This document shows positions 1 to 5,665 of a stretch of 5,665 bases of DNA, piece after piece. The translations under genes and the position numbers were made by a program. The stretch comes from a bacterium (lineage in GTDB: Bacteria; Calditrichota; Calditrichia; RBG-13-44-9; J042), in assembly GCA_015494485.1 (NCBI GenBank), contig WGBF01000457.1, forward strand, positions 1-5,665, in the 5' to 3' direction. The notes beneath the pieces were generated by a model. That model searched no databases. It saw only the letters and a program-made list of their open reading frames with translations, and had not been told where the DNA came from. The stretch's first letter is position 1. The number at the start of each line of letters is the position of its first letter.

Positions 1-6
1 AGACAT
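1..6 (-). CDS. Probable start of a divergent gene (two codons visible)
   Basis: Reading the minus strand leftwards from base 6 gives ATG then TCT (Met-Ser), after which the window ends. The call rests on signals upstream of it, not on protein sequence. A minus-strand AGGAG lies at 18-14 with a 7-base spacer, and a sigma70-like promoter lies at 64-35, which would start transcription near base 28. These elements have ordinary spacing relative to each other. Nothing can be said about the product. In SusC/SusD loci a divergent neighbour is sometimes a regulator, but that is only a possibility here. The alternative is that bases 1-24 are the tail of a plus-strand gene: frame 1 ends with TAG at 22-24 and frame 2 with TGA at 32-34. 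Confidence 0.45.
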
Positions 7-13
7 GCGAAAT

Positions 14-18
14 CTCCT
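14..18 (-). promoter_or_regulatory. Ribosome binding site of the divergent gene
   Basis: The minus strand reads AGGAG here, followed by seven bases and then ATG at 6-4. Sequence and spacing are both near ideal. This site is the main reason for proposing a gene start at the window edge. Confidence 0.45.
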
Positions 19-34
19 GAATAGTGTTATTTGA

Positions 35-64
35 AATATAATGAAGGAAGGGATTTGGGTTCAA
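35..64 (-). promoter_or_regulatory. Candidate sigma70-type promoter, leftward
   Basis: On the minus strand a -35-like TTGAAC (64-59, four of six consensus bases) is separated by 18 bases from a -10-like TATATT (40-35, five of six). Transcription would start near base 28, giving a leader of about 22 bases that contains the AGGAG at 18-14 and ends at the ATG at 6-4. The match is moderate and the region is AT-rich, so chance is possible. What argues for it is the alignment with the ribosome binding site and start codon. Confidence 0.4.
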
Positions 65-330
65 GGAAGGACTTTTTTTGAGGAGAGATTCATATTTCAT
101 AATAGGTTAGTTCTGTTGTTGCAAAATTGCGTATTGTCGTTTATATATTTTAGTTTATCTGGAATATGTTGCAATGGGACAATCCCTCAGGAAGGTCGTA
201 TCTGGATTTTTGTGCTAATATAGTATAAGGTTTTAGCAAATTTTGTGTAGAATATTGCTGAAAAAAAATACCATTTTACAGCTTCAAAAAACGGCGCATT
301 GCGGAATGATTTTTTCATACATTGTTAACT
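65..330. other. AT-rich intergenic region upstream of the SusC-type gene
   Basis: This stretch is clearly richer in A and T than the genes to its right, with runs of T (74-80) and A (261-268). It should contain the promoter and any operator for the susC-susD operon, but I found no convincing plus-strand promoter. The best pair, TTGCAA at 119-124 with TATATA at 142-147 (17-base spacer), matches four of six bases in each box. Other AT-rich -10-like boxes (219-224, 248-253) have no partner -35. No TAnnTTTG box of the Bacteroidia type was found. Only short inverted repeats occur, for example GGGA/TCCC at 176-186 and CATT/AATG at 297-308, too weak to call. A 60-codon open frame at 41-223 is not supported as a gene. 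Confidence 0.6.
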
Positions 331-338
331 AAGGAGGT
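331..338 (+). promoter_or_regulatory. Ribosome binding site that sets the SusC start
   Basis: AAGGAGGT is close to the full anti-16S complement. The GGAGG core (333-337) is five bases before the ATG at 343. It lies inside the open frame that begins with TTG at 322, so it argues that translation starts at 343 and not at that upstream TTG. Confidence 0.85.
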
Positions 339-342
339 CGTT

Positions 343-3252
343 ATGAGGTCTGTGTTGAAGTATGTAGTTTTTTTCAATCTCATTCTCATTTTCTCCCTTT
401 TTGCTCAGGGAGAACTTGTTATCAAAGGGCAGGTTACTGATGAAAATGGTGAACCGTTACCTGCCGCCAATATTCTGGTAAAGGGGACAGAGTACGGTAC
501 CATTACGGATGATGATGGGGCGTACATTTTATCCATCCCTTCCCCGAAGGGCGAAATTGTGGTGGAAGCATATTACATCGGTTACCAGACCGGGCGGCAG
601 ACGGTGAGCCAGACGACAGGTACGGTAACGGTGAATTTTGTTCTCAAGCTGGATGCTGTGCAGGGGGATGAAATTGTGGTTACGGGTACCTCAATTGCTA
701 CCTCGCGGAAACAGTTGGGGAATGCTGTTGCTACCGTTGATGTGACCGAAATTCGCGAAAGCGGTGCCCGTTCACTGGACCAGGCCCTTTCCGGGAAAAT
801 CCCCGGTGCATTTGTACAGCAAAACTCCGGTAATCCCGCCGGGGGTATTTCGGTGCTTTTACGTGGAACCGGGACGGTTTTGGGTTCTGCGGACCCGTTG
901 TACATTGTGGATGGTGTGATTGTAAACAATGATTCGCCGGTATTATTGTTACTGGGTGGTTATGCCCAAAACCGTCTGGTGGATATCAATCCGGAAGATA
1001 TTGAACGCATTGAAGTGGTCAAGGGCGCAGCGGCTGCTGCACTGTACGGTTCCCGGGCGAACAACGGTGTGGTTCAAATTTTTACCAAACGGGGCCGTCA
1101 GGGGCGTCCGCGGATCACCTATTCTTCCCGGTTGATGTTTAACAGCCTGCGGAAAAAATTCCCGGTAAATATGTATCCCTATAAAATGCAGGGCGATTCC
1201 CTGGTTCCGGTTCAGCGCTATGATTGGCAGGATTGGATTTTTGACACCGGCATGGGCAACGAACAATACCTCTCCGTTGCCGGTGGAACGCCCACAACCA
1301 GCTATTTTGCATCCGGGAGCTATTTCTCCAATGAAGGGATTATTAAAAATTCTTCCTTTAAACGCGCATCTGCCCGTATTCGTGTAGACCAGGTGTTAAA
1401 TAGCTGGGCCAACTTAACCGTTTCGGGGAATTACATTTACTCCTGGAGTCATGAAATTCCCAATGGCGGGCTGGCGTCAAATTACGGGGCATTAACCGGA
1501 TTTATTTTTGGCCCCAATACCATTGATATCCGACCGGATCCGGTGACCGGTAAATATCCGAAACCCATTCTGGCCAATCCGCTGGAAGTCATCGACAAGT
1601 TTGATTTCAATCAGCGCATAAACCGATTCATCGGTAGCGCAAAGTTAATTTTAACGCCTTTTCAGGGATGGAGCTTTGATTACACCCTGGGTATCGATAC
1701 CTACGACCAGGATGCGACGGCGTTTATCCCCATTGGCACCACGGCACCCGGTTTGGCCAATGGATTTAGCCGCCATGCCAAATATGACGTGTTGCAATTG
1801 AACAACGATGTTAACCTGCGGTACCAAACCCGCATTGCCAATGCAGTGGAATCCTCCACGTTAATTGGTGGGACACTGCAGTACGAACGTCGGCAATCCC
1901 TGGCGGCAGAAGCCAAGGACTTAAGTCCCGTTGTGGAAATTGTACCGGGTGGTGCCACGCAGGCCATTGGCGAAAGCCGCAGCGAACGCGTCATTTACGG
2001 GTTCTTTGCCCAGCAGACCTTTGGTTTCCGGAATCGCTTGTTTGCGACGATTGCCGGCCGTCTGGATGCCTCTTCGGTTTTCGGGGAAAAGGAACGGTGG
2101 CAATTTTATCCCAAGGCCAGTTTCTCCTACGTCCTTTCCGAAGAGAATTTCTGGAAAAACAGCGCAGCGGGGAACTACGTACCGTTCCTGAAGTTGCGGG
2201 CGTCGTTGGGTGAAAGTGGTGGCTTAACCGCAATTGGCCCGTATGACCGCTTCACCAAATACGTGCCCGTTTCTTACGATAACAAATCGGGGTTAATCCC
2301 CAGTACCCAGTTGGGTGGAGAAGATATTCGTCCGGAACGGCAACGGGAATTGGAACTGGGTGTGGATTTGGGCTTCTGGCAAAATCGCGTGGGTGTGGAA
2401 TTCACTTATTATGACCAGAACACCACGGACCTGTTGTTATTCCGCACCATTGCTCCGTCTACCGGATTTACCCGCAAATTGCAGAATGTGGGTACCCTTA
2501 AAAACAAAGGGATTGAATTGTTAATCCGGGCGATTCCCGTGGACAATCCCAAAGTTCGCTGGACTACCTACCTCACCTACGCCCGGAATCGCAATGAAGT
2601 GAATGGTATTGAAGAAGGAATTCTGCGGTTCTCCAGTGGATGGGGTCTGGTTGCCGCAGCCAATGGCTATCCGTTACCGGTTCTGTACGGAACGAAATAT
2701 GAACGCAATGCCGATGGCTCCATTAAACTGGATGCAGATGGGCTGCCCATTCGTGCAGCAGAACGTGGGATCATTGGTGACCCCAATCCCGATTGGACCG
2801 GTTCCTGGGTTAATGAATTTCGAATCATGAAAAACTGGAGTCTCCGCATGCAGCTGGATGCAGTGTGGGGACAGGATGTGCTGAATTTTACCCGGCGACT
2901 GGGCTCTCTGTTTGTGTTCGGAACATCCAAAGATTACGAAAAAGAATTGCGCGGCGAATTACCGAAAGGCTACACCCGTCGGGTGTTTGGTATTTTCGAA
3001 CACTGGGTTGAAGATGGTTCGTTTGTGAAATTGCGTGAATTATCCCTCAGCTATACCTGGTATCCCAAGTTCTCTTCAGTGAAAAGCGTGCGGTTTAGCT
3101 TAATTGGGCGGAATTTGTTCTCCTGGGATAATTATTCCGGCTATGATCCGGAAGTGAACGTTGGTGGTCAACGGACGGTTGTGCGTGGATTTGACTTTGT
3201 GGAAGTACCGATACCCCGCACTGTTCAATTTGGCATAACATTGAACTTATAA
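343..3252 (+). CDS. SusC/RagA-type TonB-dependent outer-membrane transporter
   Basis: A 969-residue beta-barrel transporter that, with a SusD partner, imports a glycan or peptide ligand across the outer membrane using TonB energy. The ATG at 343 is chosen because AAGGAGGT precedes it by a normal spacing; an in-frame TTG at 322 would overlap that site. Residues 1-21 form a signal peptide (hydrophobic core about 8-20, likely cut after Ala21). Residues 26-103 form a carboxypeptidase-regulatory-like domain, with GQVTDENGEPLPAANI near its start. A TonB-box-like DEIVVTGT lies at 109-116. The plug covers about 117-250, with LYIVDGV at 186-192 and KGAAAAALYGSRANNGV at 227-243, both family hallmarks. 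The barrel follows, with YFASGSYFSNEGI at 321-333, a FVKLRELSLSY segment near 893, and GYDPE at 933-937. Length is typical and the frame is unbroken. The last residue is Leu rather than the Phe or Trp common in barrels. No N-terminal STN domain is seen, so direct anti-sigma signalling is unlikely. Substrate is unknown. Confidence 0.96.
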   Translation: MRSVLKYVVFFNLILIFSLFAQGELVIKGQVTDENGEPLPAANILVKGTEYGTITDDDGAYILSIPSPKGEIVVEAYYIGYQTGRQTVSQTTGTVTVNFVLKLDAVQGDEIVVTGTSIATSRKQLGNAVATVDVTEIRESGARSLDQALSGKIPGAFVQQNSGNPAGGISVLLRGTGTVLGSADPLYIVDGVIVNNDSPVLLLLGGYAQNRLVDINPEDIERIEVVKGAAAAALYGSRANNGVVQIFTKRGRQGRPRITYSSRLMFNSLRKKFPVNMYPYKMQGDSLVPVQRYDWQDWIFDTGMGNEQYLSVAGGTPTTSYFASGSYFSNEGIIKNSSFKRASARIRVDQVLNSWANLTVSGNYIYSWSHEIPNGGLASNYGALTGFIFGPNTIDIRPDPVTGKYPKPILANPLEVIDKFDFNQRINRFIGSAKLILTPFQGWSFDYTLGIDTYDQDATAFIPIGTTAPGLANGFSRHAKYDVLQLNNDVNLRYQTRIANAVESSTLIGGTLQYERRQSLAAEAKDLSPVVEIVPGGATQAIGESRSERVIYGFFAQQTFGFRNRLFATIAGRLDASSVFGEKERWQFYPKASFSYVLSEENFWKNSAAGNYVPFLKLRASLGESGGLTAIGPYDRFTKYVPVSYDNKSGLIPSTQLGGEDIRPERQRELELGVDLGFWQNRVGVEFTYYDQNTTDLLLFRTIAPSTGFTRKLQNVGTLKNKGIELLIRAIPVDNPKVRWTTYLTYARNRNEVNGIEEGILRFSSGWGLVAAANGYPLPVLYGTKYERNADGSIKLDADGLPIRAAERGIIGDPNPDWTGSWVNEFRIMKNWSLRMQLDAVWGQDVLNFTRRLGSLFVFGTSKDYEKELRGELPKGYTRRVFGIFEHWVEDGSFVKLRELSLSYTWYPKFSSVKSVRFSLIGRNLFSWDNYSGYDPEVNVGGQRTVVRGFDFVEVPIPRTVQFGITLNL

Positions 3253-3255
3253 GCT

Positions 3256-3262
3256 GGGAGGG
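3256..3262 (+). promoter_or_regulatory. First of two ribosome binding sites before SusD
   Basis: GGGAGGG starts three bases after the SusC stop codon. The GGAGG core (3257-3261) is six bases before an ATG at 3268 that is in frame with SusD. Initiation here would add 16 mostly polar residues before the signal peptide. It could give a longer form, or it could help load ribosomes arriving from SusC. Confidence 0.5.
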
Positions 3263-3302
3263 ATACCATGGTAAAGCACTCAAACGTACAACATGAACAT
3301 TT

Positions 3303-3308
3303 GGAGGG
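3303..3308 (+). promoter_or_regulatory. Second ribosome binding site, preferred for SusD
   Basis: GGAGGG lies with its GGAGG core (3303-3307) eight bases before the ATG at 3316. That start places the lipoprotein signal peptide at the very N-terminus with the expected short basic region, which is why it is preferred over 3268. Confidence 0.75.
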
Positions 3309-3315
3309 ATTGACA

Positions 3316-4647
3316 ATGAATCTCAGCAAGAATTTCAGGTATATATCCACATTTTTAGCGGTTTTGCTTTTAGTTCTGTTTAGCAGTTGTAGTCTGGATG
3401 TAACGGATCCCAACAGCGCCAGTGAAGAGTCCGTGCTCAATACGCCGGAAGGTATTACGGCACTGGCGGTGGGCATTCAGCAAAATTACGCCATGAACGT
3501 GTTCCATCGGCAGGTGTTTGCCACGGCCGTTACGGCTCGGGAAATGGCGGTAAATAATACATTTGCCAATCTGGTTGAGCTGGAACTGGGCGGACAGGAT
3601 TTAAGCGGTGACAATGAAAGCCTGATTGGGTGGTGGAGCAATGCGTATAAAGTGATCGGAATGGCTGAAGATCTGATTGAAAATACCCCCAATGTGAAGA
3701 TGGACCCCGGAACCAAAAGCGGTATTATTGCTCTTGCAAAGTTAATTAAGGCGATGACATTGGGTGGCCTGGCAACCGGTTGGGAAAAATTGCCGGTAAC
3801 CACCCAAACGGATGGTAAGGCTCCGTTTAAGACCCGTGAAGAAGCATTGCAGACCGCAATTCAATTGTTGGAAGAAGCAAAAAGTGAGATTGCGGCTACC
3901 CCGCCTTCTTCCGAATTTAATTCGAAAATTCTGAATCAGGGACTGGACCTGGCCAATACCATTAACGCTTACCTGGCCCGTTTCCGGCTGTTTGTCGGGG
4001 ACTACAGCGGTGCCATTCAAGCGGCGCAGTCCGTCGATCTGTCCGTTGCTTCCATGTTCGTGTACGATGACCTCAATCAAAATCCGTTCTGGAATAATAC
4101 CCATGTTACCACCAATTATGCACCCCGGGACTTTTTCGGTGTTACGTATCCGGATGCAGACACAACGGATGCGCGGTTAACCTTCTTTATGAGCCCGGCG
4201 GATGCGCAATCCAATCCCCACGGGTACCCCATTGAAAACTGGAATTCCCCCTTCTATGCCTCTGCCACCGCATCTGTCCCGGTGTATGTGCCCGGAGAGA
4301 TGCATCTGATTATGGCCGAAGCCTACTTAAATCAGGGGAATATTACCGAAGCCATCAATCACATTAATGCTGTTCGCACCAAACAGCCGCAGGATGACCC
4401 GCTGGGAATCGGTGCAAATCTGGCGCCGTATTCGGGTGCTGCAACCGCCGATGCGGTAAAAGAGGAAATTTTCCGTCAGCGGGCAGCGGAATTGTTCGGG
4501 CAGGGGCTGCGTCTGGAAGATAGTCGCCGACTGGGGCAACCGGGACCAGATCCCAATGATCCGGATAAACGCAACCGGAACTTCTATCCGTATCCGTCCA
4601 ACGAACGGCAGAATAATCCCAATACGCCACCGGATCCGGCGATTTAA
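3316..4647 (+). CDS. SusD/RagB-type surface lipoprotein
   Basis: A 443-residue surface lipoprotein that should act as the ligand-binding lid over the SusC barrel encoded just upstream. The signal peptide has a basic start (Lys5, Arg8), a hydrophobic core at about 9-22, and a lipobox ending in FSSC, with Cys25 as the predicted lipidated residue. The mature start, SLDVTDPNSAS, is typical of the family. Helical TPR-like segments are visible, for example around 326-350 (PGEMHLIMAEAYLNQGN). The C-terminal signature follows: RQRAAELFGQGLRLEDSRRL at 387-406 and FYPYPSNERQNNPN at 423-436. At 443 residues it is shorter than many SusD proteins (often 500-600), suggesting a compact member with fewer surface loops. 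The gap from the SusC stop is 63 bases (15 to the alternative ATG at 3268), so the two genes are very probably one operon. The ligand cannot be read from sequence. Confidence 0.95.
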   Translation: MNLSKNFRYISTFLAVLLLVLFSSCSLDVTDPNSASEESVLNTPEGITALAVGIQQNYAMNVFHRQVFATAVTAREMAVNNTFANLVELELGGQDLSGDNESLIGWWSNAYKVIGMAEDLIENTPNVKMDPGTKSGIIALAKLIKAMTLGGLATGWEKLPVTTQTDGKAPFKTREEALQTAIQLLEEAKSEIAATPPSSEFNSKILNQGLDLANTINAYLARFRLFVGDYSGAIQAAQSVDLSVASMFVYDDLNQNPFWNNTHVTTNYAPRDFFGVTYPDADTTDARLTFFMSPADAQSNPHGYPIENWNSPFYASATASVPVYVPGEMHLIMAEAYLNQGNITEAINHINAVRTKQPQDDPLGIGANLAPYSGAATADAVKEEIFRQRAAELFGQGLRLEDSRRLGQPGPDPNDPDKRNRNFYPYPSNERQNNPNTPPDPAI

Positions 4648-4660
4648 CGTAAACTTTTTC

Positions 4661-4705
4661 AACGAAATGGCGCTCCTCAGTTATTCCGGGGAGCGCTTTT
4701 TCGTT
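4661..4705 (+). terminator. Intrinsic terminator after the SusC-SusD operon
   Basis: An upper stem pairs 4670-4678 with 4688-4696 (nine pairs including one G-U, loop of nine bases at 4679-4687) and is followed directly by TTTTT at 4697-4701. A lower stem extends it: AACGAAA at 4661-4667 pairs with TTTCGTT at 4699-4705, with a T-T mismatch and a G-T wobble between the two stems. It starts 13 bases after the SusD stop. The T-tract orientation fits rightward transcription; the minus strand has no comparable run of T after the stem. Confidence 0.85.
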
Positions 4706-4717
4706 TCATTTATGGAT

Positions 4718-4723
4718 GAGGAG
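4718..4723 (+). promoter_or_regulatory. Ribosome binding site deciding the GTG start at 4731
   Basis: GAGGAG is followed by a seven-base spacer and GTG at 4731. The next in-frame ATG is at 4803, inside the conserved first membrane segment, so it would remove the LSLDAFRG motif. The GTG start is therefore preferred. Confidence 0.75.
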
Positions 4724-4730
4724 ACAACCC

Positions 4731-5665
4731 GTGAGTGAACCTGAACTCCTGAAAAAACGGTTACTATCCCTGGATGCTTTTCGGGGAATTACAATTGCCG
4801 GAATGATTTTGGTGAATAACCCCGGCAGCTGGTCTCATGTGTATCCGCCGTTGCTTCATGCGGAGTGGAACGGCTGGACGCCAACAGATCTTATTTTTCC
4901 GTTCTTTCTGTTTATTATGGGGGTAGCTGTTCCCTACGCGCTAACCAAATATCTGGATGGACGCAGCAAGCAATATATTTACTGGAAAATCATTCGGCGC
5001 ACGATTATTTTGTTTGCCCTGGGGCTTTTTCTGGCCGGCTTTCCCCGGTATGACTTATCCACTATTCGTATTCCCGGCGTGCTGCAACGGATTGCGGTGG
5101 TGTACTTCTTTTCGGCGATGATATTCCTTCATACCCGATGGCGCACGCAGGCCATTATTGCCATCGGGCTGTTAATTCTGTATTGGGCTCTGATGATGTT
5201 GGTACCGGTTCCCGGCTACGGTGCGGGAAATTTAACCCCGGAAGGGAACCTGGCAGCCTACATTGACCGGGCACTACTTGGGGGGCATTTGTGGAAGAAG
5301 GTGTGGGACCCCGAAGGAATTTTGAGTACCATCCCCGCCATTTCCACAGGATTGGCGGGCGTTTTAACCGGACACTGGCTTCGGTCCGGGCGGGATCGTC
5401 GGGAAATTGCCGGCTGGATGTTTGTTGCCGGCTGGCTGGCTATTATTGCAGGATTGTTCTGGGGAATTATGTTCCCCATTAATAAAAATCTGTGGACCAG
5501 CTCCTACGTCGTCTTTACCGCCGGCGCAGCATTGCAGTTTTTGGGAGTCAGTTACTGGCTTATTGATGTGGCCGGTTACCGGTCCTGGGCCAAACCCGCC
5601 ATTGTATATGGGGTGAATGCTCTGGCGGTTTTTGTCCTGTCCGGCCTTCTGGCACGGATATTAAT
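4731..5665 (+). CDS. HGSNAT/NagX-like membrane acyltransferase (COG4299, DUF5009), 3' end missing
   Basis: The first 311 codons of a multi-pass inner-membrane protein; the frame is open to the window end. It resembles the bacterial relatives of heparan-alpha-glucosaminide N-acetyltransferase, which include NagX proteins of GlcNAc/chitin loci. Visible motifs are LSLDAFRG at 12-19, LLHAEWNGWTPTDLIFPFF at 41-59, RIPGVLQRIAV at 113-123, and NLWTSSYVVFTAG at 253-265. His43 matches the position of the histidine considered catalytic in HGSNAT. About nine hydrophobic segments can be counted, roughly at 19-30, 54-71, 87-104, 116-134, 140-158, 197-217, 227-249, 257-277 and 290-310. Family members run to about 360-400 residues, so perhaps 50-90 are missing. 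GTG is chosen as start because GAGGAG precedes it and the N-terminal motif would otherwise be lost. It begins 25 bases after the terminator, with no promoter visible between. The acceptor is unknown; an amino sugar is an inference from homologues. Confidence 0.9.
   Translation, partial: MSEPELLKKRLLSLDAFRGITIAGMILVNNPGSWSHVYPPLLHAEWNGWTPTDLIFPFFLFIMGVAVPYALTKYLDGRSKQYIYWKIIRRTIILFALGLFLAGFPRYDLSTIRIPGVLQRIAVVYFFSAMIFLHTRWRTQAIIAIGLLILYWALMMLVPVPGYGAGNLTPEGNLAAYIDRALLGGHLWKKVWDPEGILSTIPAISTGLAGVLTGHWLRSGRDRREIAGWMFVAGWLAIIAGLFWGIMFPINKNLWTSSYVVFTAGAALQFLGVSYWLIDVAGYRSWAKPAIVYGVNALAVFVLSGLLARIL

Noticed and set aside
119..147. TTGCAA-N17-TATATA as a plus-strand promoter for the susC operon
   Set aside because: Each box matches only four of six consensus bases in a very AT-rich region, and nothing ties it to a transcript start, so it is noted but not called.
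41..223. Open frame of 60 codons on the plus strand upstream of SusC
   Set aside because: No ribosome binding site precedes the ATG at 41, the start overlaps the proposed leftward promoter, the composition is that of AT-rich intergenic DNA, and the translation shows no recognisable domain.
297..318. Short inverted repeats (CATT/AATG and ATGA/TCAT) just before the SusC ribosome binding site
   Set aside because: The stems have only four pairs, mostly A-T, and the two compete for the same bases; this is within chance for such AT-rich sequence.
322..342. TTG at 322 as the SusC start
   Set aside because: It would add seven residues in front of a normal signal peptide, and the strong AAGGAGGT at 331-338 lies inside this extension and points to the ATG at 343.
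582..929. Minus-strand open frame of 115 codons inside SusC, and similar ones at 949-1266, 1701-1994 and 3742-4104
   Set aside because: They lie antisense to well-recognised genes, lack recognisable domains, and follow from the codon usage of the sense gene.
4712..4738. ATG-initiated eight-codon frame overlapping the acyltransferase GTG
   Set aside because: No ribosome binding site of its own is convincing, and its GAGGAG is better explained as the SD for GTG at 4731; a tiny leader peptide cannot be supported.

Overview
The window holds an ordinary-looking outer-membrane uptake pair of the SusC/SusD (RagA/RagB) type, followed by the start of a membrane acyltransferase gene. A divergent gene probably begins at the extreme left edge. 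SusC/SusD pairs are characteristic of Bacteroidota and relatives in the FCB group (Ignavibacteriota, Calditrichota, KSB1-like lineages). All three main genes have strong GGAGG-type ribosome binding sites, which classical Bacteroidia usually lack. None of the visible promoter-like sequence matches the Bacteroidia -7 TAnnTTTG pattern. I therefore lean, weakly, to a deep-branching or environmental FCB lineage rather than a gut Bacteroides. The phylum cannot be fixed from this window.

Layout. Bases 1-64 carry, on the minus strand, a well-spaced promoter, Shine-Dalgarno and ATG set for a gene that leaves the window after two codons. Bases 65-330 are AT-rich intergenic sequence with no convincing gene. 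A SusC-type TonB-dependent transporter runs from 343 to 3252. A SusD-type surface lipoprotein follows at 3316-4647, with a second possible in-frame start at 3268. A long intrinsic terminator hairpin lies at 4661-4705. From 4731 (GTG) an HGSNAT/NagX-like (COG4299, DUF5009) multi-pass acyltransferase runs off the right end with 311 codons visible.

How they work together. In this family the SusC barrel and SusD lid form one complex that binds a glycan or peptide at the surface and imports it using TonB energy. The two genes are packed as one operon. The acyltransferase family is linked by homology and by nagX loci to acetylation or uptake of amino sugars, so an amino-sugar-containing substrate such as chitin or glycosaminoglycan fragments is a reasonable guess. 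No glycoside hydrolase or regulator is in view to support it, and a terminator separates the acyltransferase from the pair. I see no mobile element, CRISPR array, tRNA or rRNA, and no evidence for a new system. The points most worth checking are the divergent start, the two SusD starts, and the terminator placed immediately before the acyltransferase start.
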